A stretch of 7,120 nucleotides of DNA from contig CAJTYN010000155.1 of NCBI GenBank assembly GCA_910584115.1, positions 1-7,120 on the forward strand, written 5' to 3'. Below, piece after piece: positions 4,446-7,120 of the stretch. The DNA comes from an uncultured Lachnospiraceae bacterium (lineage in GTDB: Bacteria; Bacillota; Clostridia; Lachnospirales; Lachnospiraceae). Positions within the stretch are counted from its first letter, which is position 1; each line of letters opens with the position of its first letter. The position numbers and the translations under genes were made by a program. The notes under the pieces were generated by a model. The model searched no databases. It worked only from the letters and a program-made list of their open reading frames with translations, and was not told the DNA's origin.

Positions 4446-4471
4446 CATAAAGGGCGATGTAATATTTGCGA
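4446..4471 (-). promoter_or_regulatory. Repeated 26-bp promoter element, copy G
   Basis: Minus-strand CGC-N7-ACA-N7-TTATG whose final G begins GAAAGGAGG, the Shine-Dalgarno of the 65-aa gene. If transcription starts at that G, the 5' leader is only 15 nt. A start about 7 nt downstream of TTAT would cut the Shine-Dalgarno. Confidence 0.7.
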
Positions 4472-4511
4472 AATACAAAACCTATCAAATATTGTCATCG
4501 GCTTTTATATG

Positions 4512-4802
4512 TTATATTAAATCGTTCTCCCTTAAATATGCTTCATTCTCCTCATTTAGTTTCTGGTAAACATTTATCTCGTCCACTTTAGCATTGCAGG
4601 TAGGACATTTCCAGTAACCGTCCATATCATCTTTCATACCTTGATAGAAATCCATATATGTATTACATCTATCACATCTAACTGATAAAAACGTCTCATC
4701 ATGGTTACGTTTTTTGTTATCAATCTTTTCAATTTCCCAAATATCAACACTTTCCGAATCGCCCAATGTTTCATCATATCCGAACACAAACCCCATTTCC
4801 AT
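4512..4802 (-). CDS. Zinc-ribbon protein (96 aa)
   Basis: A 96-aa protein with CDRC (Cys 43, 46) and CPTC (Cys 66, 69), a C-x2-C-x19-C-x2-C zinc ribbon in the middle (VRCDRCNTYMDFYQ ... GYWKCPTCNAKVDE). The N-terminal part is acidic and the C-terminus is a charged helix (NVYQKLNEENEAYLREND). Zinc ribbons of this kind occur in many small phage proteins and may bind nucleic acid or protein; nothing more specific is visible. GGAGG is 7 nt before the ATG. It is driven by a sigma-A type promoter (4851-4879), unlike most of its neighbours, and no clear terminator follows within the 40 nt before promoter copy G. Confidence 0.8.
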   Translation of the reverse strand: MEMGFVFGYDETLGDSESVDIWEIEKIDNKKRNHDETFLSVRCDRCNTYMDFYQGMKDDMDGYWKCPTCNAKVDEINVYQKLNEENEAYLRENDLI

Positions 4803-4850
4803 AACCAGACCTCCTTTTTAATCTAATAAAACAAATGCAAATGGAGTTTT

Positions 4851-4879
4851 ATTATACCATAAAACATATCAAATAACAA
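4851..4879 (-). promoter_or_regulatory. Sigma-A promoter of the 96-aa zinc-ribbon gene
   Basis: Minus strand: TTGTTA (4874-4879), 17-bp spacer, TATAAT (4851-4856), 48 nt upstream of the start codon. The -35 box begins 2 bp beyond the terminator T-run of the 67-aa gene. Confidence 0.75.
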
Positions 4880-4880
4880 G

Positions 4881-4909
4881 AAAAAAGGAAAAGACCGTTC
4901 ACACGGTCT
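4881..4909 (-). terminator. Intrinsic terminator of the 67-aa gene
   Basis: Minus strand AGACCG-TGTGAA-CGGTCT, a perfect 6-bp stem followed by TTTCCTTTTTT, 7 nt after the stop of the 4917-5120 gene. Its stem and loop differ from the repeated hairpin. Confidence 0.8.
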
Positions 4910-4916
4910 ACTACCC

Positions 4917-5120
4917 TTATACTCTGTTTTTAAGAAGTTCAATTTCTCTCTCCAGTTCACTAAAATGTAATTGAGTAATTCTAATTAATGGAGCATCTTT
5001 CAGATCAGGATCTTTGATAATATATTTGAATATCAACCGTTTTAAATCGGTAACACGATTCGACATATTATCTAATATCTCCTTGTTTGTACTGCCTCTA
5101 TTAATTCTAAGTTTACTCAT
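4917..5120 (-). CDS. Small helical protein (67 aa)
   Basis: An unrecognised 67-aa protein, charged and helix-prone throughout. A basic N-terminus (SKLRINRGSTNKE) leads into DNMSNRVTDLKRLIFKYIIK, a proline-containing linker (DPDLKDAPL), and a final amphipathic helix (HFSELEREIELLKNR). No cysteines or membrane segment, so it is probably cytoplasmic. AGGAG is 7 nt before the ATG. Promoter copy H is 31 nt upstream and a clean terminator follows, giving a one-gene unit. Function unknown. Confidence 0.75.
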   Translation of the reverse strand: MSKLRINRGSTNKEILDNMSNRVTDLKRLIFKYIIKDPDLKDAPLIRITQLHFSELEREIELLKNRV

Positions 5121-5151
5121 ATCTGTTCTCCTTTCGTGAAATCATTTTCTC

Positions 5152-5177
5152 CATAACAGGCTTTGTAATATATGCGC
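5152..5177 (-). promoter_or_regulatory. Repeated 26-bp promoter element, copy H
   Basis: Minus-strand CGC-N7-ACA-N7-TTATG followed by GAGAAAATG. It begins directly at the end of the T-run of the terminator at 5178-5204, so terminator and promoter are fused. The middle is ATATATTACA where copies D, E and F have AAATCTACA. Confidence 0.65.
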
Positions 5178-5204
5178 AAAAAGAAAGAGCCCTTGTCAGG
5201 ACTC
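5178..5204 (-). terminator. Repeated hairpin terminator of the 98-aa gene
   Basis: Minus strand GAGTCC-TGACAA-GGGCTC followed by TTTCTTTTT, 17 nt after the stop of the 5222-5518 gene. The 18 bases are identical to those at 2977-2994. Here the gene has its own TAA earlier, so the loop TGA is not a stop codon, which shows the loop sequence is conserved apart from any coding role. Confidence 0.8.
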
Positions 5205-5221
5205 TCTCTGTAGATAACACT

Positions 5222-5518
5222 TTATTCATTATATAACCTGCATGATATCTCACAATCAGGGTAAGGACCGCCGCATTCTCTGCATCCGTCCGGAGGAACA
5301 TCTCCATCATACATACTGAGCATTTCAGACGTCCATTCCTCGTCTTTCTCATACTCATATTCTATCCTGTCCACCTCATACCCACATGCCGGGCAGACAT
5401 ACACATCGTATTCCTCATCCAGGTCCATTACCGCTCCACAATCATTACAGACTGCATACCCGTTATTAAGGTAATATAACAACTCATCACCTTCGGGTAT
5501 GATGATCCTTTTGCTCAT
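5222..5518 (-). CDS. Zinc-ribbon protein with C-terminal CxxCGGPYPxCxxxC motif (98 aa)
   Basis: A 98-aa soluble protein with two Cys clusters. The first is a zinc ribbon, CNDC (24, 27) and CPAC (42, 45). An acidic linker (EYEYEKDEEWTSEML) leads to the second, CRECGGPYPDCEISC (Cys 79, 82, 89, 93), with the same spacing and GGPYP core as the plus-strand 78-aa membrane protein. Each cluster could hold one zinc. The two genes share this terminal module but differ in the rest of the protein, in strand and in promoter class. GGAGG lies 9 nt before the ATG, and a second GGAGG 40 nt further up belongs to the promoter-proximal leader. It is driven by copy I and ended by the repeated terminator. Function unknown. 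Confidence 0.83.
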   Translation of the reverse strand: MSKRIIIPEGDELLYYLNNGYAVCNDCGAVMDLDEEYDVYVCPACGYEVDRIEYEYEKDEEWTSEMLSMYDGDVPPDGCRECGGPYPDCEISCRLYNE

Positions 5519-5576
5519 AAAGCATTACCTCCTTTTATTCGTAAAGGGGTAAAAAGAGCTCTTTAAAACCTCCTTT
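5519..5576 (-). other. Leader with two Shine-Dalgarno sites and a small palindrome
   Basis: After promoter copy I the minus strand reads GAAAGGAGG, then TTTTAAAGAGCTCTTTTTACC, then a second AAAGGAGG serving the 98-aa gene. The first Shine-Dalgarno has no ORF behind it. AAAGAGCTCTTT is a perfect palindrome followed by Ts and resembles the collapsed right arm and T-run of the repeated terminator. It may be the scar of a lost gene unit, or a simple leader. Confidence 0.4.
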
Positions 5577-5602
5577 CATAATATGATATGTAGGTTTGGC
5601 GT
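5577..5602 (-). promoter_or_regulatory. Repeated 26-bp promoter element, copy I
   Basis: Minus-strand CGC-N7-ACA-N7-TTATG with TATTATG running into GAAAGGAGG. It begins 5 nt after the stop of the lipoprotein gene, so that gene has no separate terminator. Confidence 0.7.
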
Positions 5603-5607
5603 AACGA

Positions 5608-6426
5608 TCAATAGAACTGCGCAGTCTTTTCCATGATCCTTCCGGACACTTCAACATAATATGCCAACTCAGCGTCTGTTAGATCCTCATTTTCCATTGC
5701 TTCAAATTTTTGTAGCATATCTGCGTATCGAGCCAAATAATCTGCATAATCACCCATCAAACTCAGATCACCATTTGATTCTTGATATTTTTGCATAAAC
5801 GCGCAATACTCATCAAAAAATGCTTCGTAACTATCTATTGCTTCTTTTATCTCTGGTCTAATGGTATCTGGCAATACAGCAGGTTCAGCTGAGGCTTCTG
5901 TTTCAACTGGAGCTTCTGTTGGCTGTTCTGTTGGTTCGGCCGGAGCTTCTGCAGGTTCTTCTGTTTCTTCTGTTGGTTGAGGGGCATTTAGACTTATGAG
6001 CATCTGATCATCATCCATATACATAAGTGAAAGAAAATACCCATTTTCGTTTTCGCCATTAAAGCAATCATCAATCCTCGTATAATCAACAGTAAAACCT
6101 TTTTCTATACATTCATCGATATACTCGTTAAAATCATCTTCGGATACATCATTGATCTCAACCGAAAAACTACTAGAGTCGTTTAATATAACGTTCCCTA
6201 TCTCTGCTTTAGGCACAGGTAATAGGTCTGACAATTCGCTTTTAGGCCATCGAATATTTTTTGTCTCTTCCTTCGCAACTTTTTCAGGCTCTTCCGTTTC
6301 GGTAGCTTCTACAGTTTCCGTCGGTTTCGTGTCTTTTTTATCAGGTTCTGAACCCCCGCCACATCCCGTGACCATCAGCCCGCAGATACATCCGACTAAC
6401 ATAAGACCAAATACTTTTTTCTTCAT
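5608..6426 (-). CDS. Lipoprotein with DUF6591-like domain and Glu/Pro/Thr-rich linker
   Basis: The signal peptide KKKVFGLMLVGCICGLMVTGC has a lipobox ending VTGC, so the mature protein should be a membrane-anchored lipoprotein. An acidic Thr/Glu linker follows, then at about 60-150 a domain (WPKSELSDLLPVPKAEIGNV, SFSVEINDVSEDDFNEYI, GFTVDY, YFLSLMYMDDDQMLISLNAP) that resembles DUF6591 of Clostridia. Next come short EAPAEPTEQPTEAPVE repeats (155-184), then a helical C-terminal domain (IKEAIDSYEAFFDEYCAFM to GRIMEKTAQF), also common in Lachnospiraceae lipoproteins. ATG codons at 6429 and 6426 are both possible; GGAGG is 7 nt from the second, which I prefer (272 aa). It is 16 bp downstream of the DUF4230-like gene and probably in one operon. 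Role at the cell surface is unknown. Confidence 0.87.
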   Translation of the reverse strand: MKKKVFGLMLVGCICGLMVTGCGGGSEPDKKDTKPTETVEATETEEPEKVAKEETKNIRWPKSELSDLLPVPKAEIGNVILNDSSSFSVEINDVSEDDFNEYIDECIEKGFTVDYTRIDDCFNGENENGYFLSLMYMDDDQMLISLNAPQPTEETEEPAEAPAEPTEQPTEAPVETEASAEPAVLPDTIRPEIKEAIDSYEAFFDEYCAFMQKYQESNGDLSLMGDYADYLARYADMLQKFEAMENEDLTDAELAYYVEVSGRIMEKTAQFY

Positions 6427-6442
6427 CATCTTACCTCCAAGA

Positions 6443-7075
6443 TCATAGATCTTTTCCTCTTAAAACAACAAGTTTCTTATCTCCGATAGATCCCTCCAAT
6501 ATACCTTTGATGATATATTCCGCCTCTTCAGATGCCCTTTCCAACAATCCATCTTTATCCGCCTTCTTTTCAGCATCGTCTTCGGCAGCTGAGATTGCTT
6601 GTGTGATATCTGTTTTCTCATCCTTATTAAAAAGAGCTTTCTTTTCATCATAGAACTGGATCGAATCCGGGTCAACGTGTGGTGTTTGGATCTCACTCTC
6701 AGGCAGTATGACTTTCACCTCATCATCAGTCACATCTATGCCCAATAATGAAGTATCTATACCAGCCTTGATCGTAGCCGTATAGACCATGGAAAAACCC
6801 TTTTTGGTGATAAATGGGATCTTTCCTTCCTGCACTGTATAAAGATTATTGTAGGTCATCTCGGCTGTAGCCAATTCGCTTATGTTTTCCAGCTTTTGGC
6901 TGATATATTCGATGGTCACCTTCTGTTCTTCCGTTTCTCCAGATGCAGCTTCTACACTCGTTATAGTATTTACTTGCCGGCCATGCAATACTGTAAATGA
7001 AAGAATGATACCGATCGCGACTCCACACAATATATGTACACCAGTTTTTATAAATCCCGTTTTTTCTATGCGCAT
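6443..7075 (-). CDS. Membrane-anchored DUF4230-like protein (210 aa)
   Basis: A basic N-terminus (MRIEKTGFIKTG) precedes one membrane helix at about 13-30 (VHILCGVAIGIILSFTVL). The rest should be extracytoplasmic: a helix with KVTIEYISQKLENISELATA, beta-rich segments (YTVQEGKIPFIT, SMVYTATIKAGIDTSLLGID, DEVKVILPESEI), then a charged helical tail (DITQAISAAEDDAEKKADKD ... ASEEAEYIIKGIL). This order matches my recollection of DUF4230, an uncharacterised family widespread in Firmicutes and Bacteroidetes. The ATG at 7075 has AGGAAG 7 nt upstream. The in-frame TTG at 7081 is too close to the Shine-Dalgarno. Its promoter is not clear in the last 45 bases of the window, and it may be part of a longer operon. 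Confidence 0.85.
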   Translation of the reverse strand: MRIEKTGFIKTGVHILCGVAIGIILSFTVLHGRQVNTITSVEAASGETEEQKVTIEYISQKLENISELATAEMTYNNLYTVQEGKIPFITKKGFSMVYTATIKAGIDTSLLGIDVTDDEVKVILPESEIQTPHVDPDSIQFYDEKKALFNKDEKTDITQAISAAEDDAEKKADKDGLLERASEEAEYIIKGILEGSIGDKKLVVLRGKDL

Positions 7076-7120
7076 AAGCAATCTTCCTCTTCTGTAAAAA
7101 TAATCATCTAATCATATTCT

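Noticed and set aside
5113..5154. 13-aa ORF (MEKMISRKENRYE) starting at the ATG of copy H and overlapping the 67-aa gene
   Set aside because: Its ATG is part of the conserved TTATG block and would lie at or before the expected transcript start. No Shine-Dalgarno precedes it. The longer 5113-5358 reading is an out-of-frame shadow of the 98-aa gene and crosses a terminator.
387..5602. The repeated 26-bp element as a CRISPR array or dispersed attachment sites
   Set aside because: Spacing between copies is irregular and occupied by genes. Copies vary outside three short blocks, all point in the same direction, and each lies just before a gene, which fits promoters rather than CRISPR repeats or att sites.
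6152..6448. Plus-strand 98-aa ORF opposite the lipoprotein gene
   Set aside because: It is the antisense of a signal peptide and low-complexity linker, without Shine-Dalgarno or promoter.
1..7120. Insertion sequence, integrase, transposase, replication origin or phage structural gene
   Set aside because: None of the coding regions shows such motifs, and no terminal inverted repeats or target duplications were seen. The element type is inferred only from accessory content.

Overview
The window looks like a stretch of a tailed-phage, prophage or phage-plasmid type element of a low-to-medium GC Gram-positive bacterium of the Clostridia, most likely a gut Lachnospiraceae. This rests on AAAGGAGG-type Shine-Dalgarno sites, two tandem proteins resembling DUF6353 (a family I associate with Firmicutes phages), many very small single-membrane-pass or zinc-ribbon proteins, a phage-style tRNA-like gene, and a Phd/YefM-RelE/ParE toxin-antitoxin pair. 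No structural, replication, integrase or transposase gene is in view, so the type of element is inferred.

Layout: all genes but one are on the minus strand, so transcription runs from 7120 towards 1. At 7075-5608 are a membrane-anchored DUF4230-like protein and a DUF6591-like lipoprotein, 16 bp apart and probably one operon. From 5602 down to about 3 lies an array of short, mostly single-gene units: a zinc-ribbon/Cys-motif protein, small helical proteins, a second zinc-ribbon protein, a conserved 119-aa protein, one plus-strand small membrane protein (3311-3547), a 63-aa membrane protein, the toxin-antitoxin pair, the tRNA-like gene, two DUF6353-like paralogues with a 47-aa membrane protein between them, and a 93-aa acidic membrane protein.

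The most striking feature is regulatory. Eight units start with the same 26-bp element, CGC-N7-ACA-N7-TTATG, with identical internal spacing in all eight copies. It has no recognisable -35 box. In four places (the tRNA-like 5' end and three Shine-Dalgarno sites) the positions require transcription to start within a few bases of the final G. That fits a compact, single-subunit-RNA-polymerase-like promoter better than a sigma-70 promoter, although this remains inference. Three other units (toxin-antitoxin, the plus-strand gene and the 96-aa zinc ribbon) instead have near-perfect sigma-A promoters, each with a 17-bp spacer. The array therefore seems to contain two expression classes: host-polymerase genes that can be on at any time, and genes that await an element-specific factor.

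Several units end in nearly the same hairpin (GAGTCC-TGACAA-GGGCTC plus a T-run). In two cases the gene's TGA stop lies in the hairpin loop. Repeated promoters, repeated terminators and very tight gene-promoter joints suggest a modular cassette array that gains and loses small genes.
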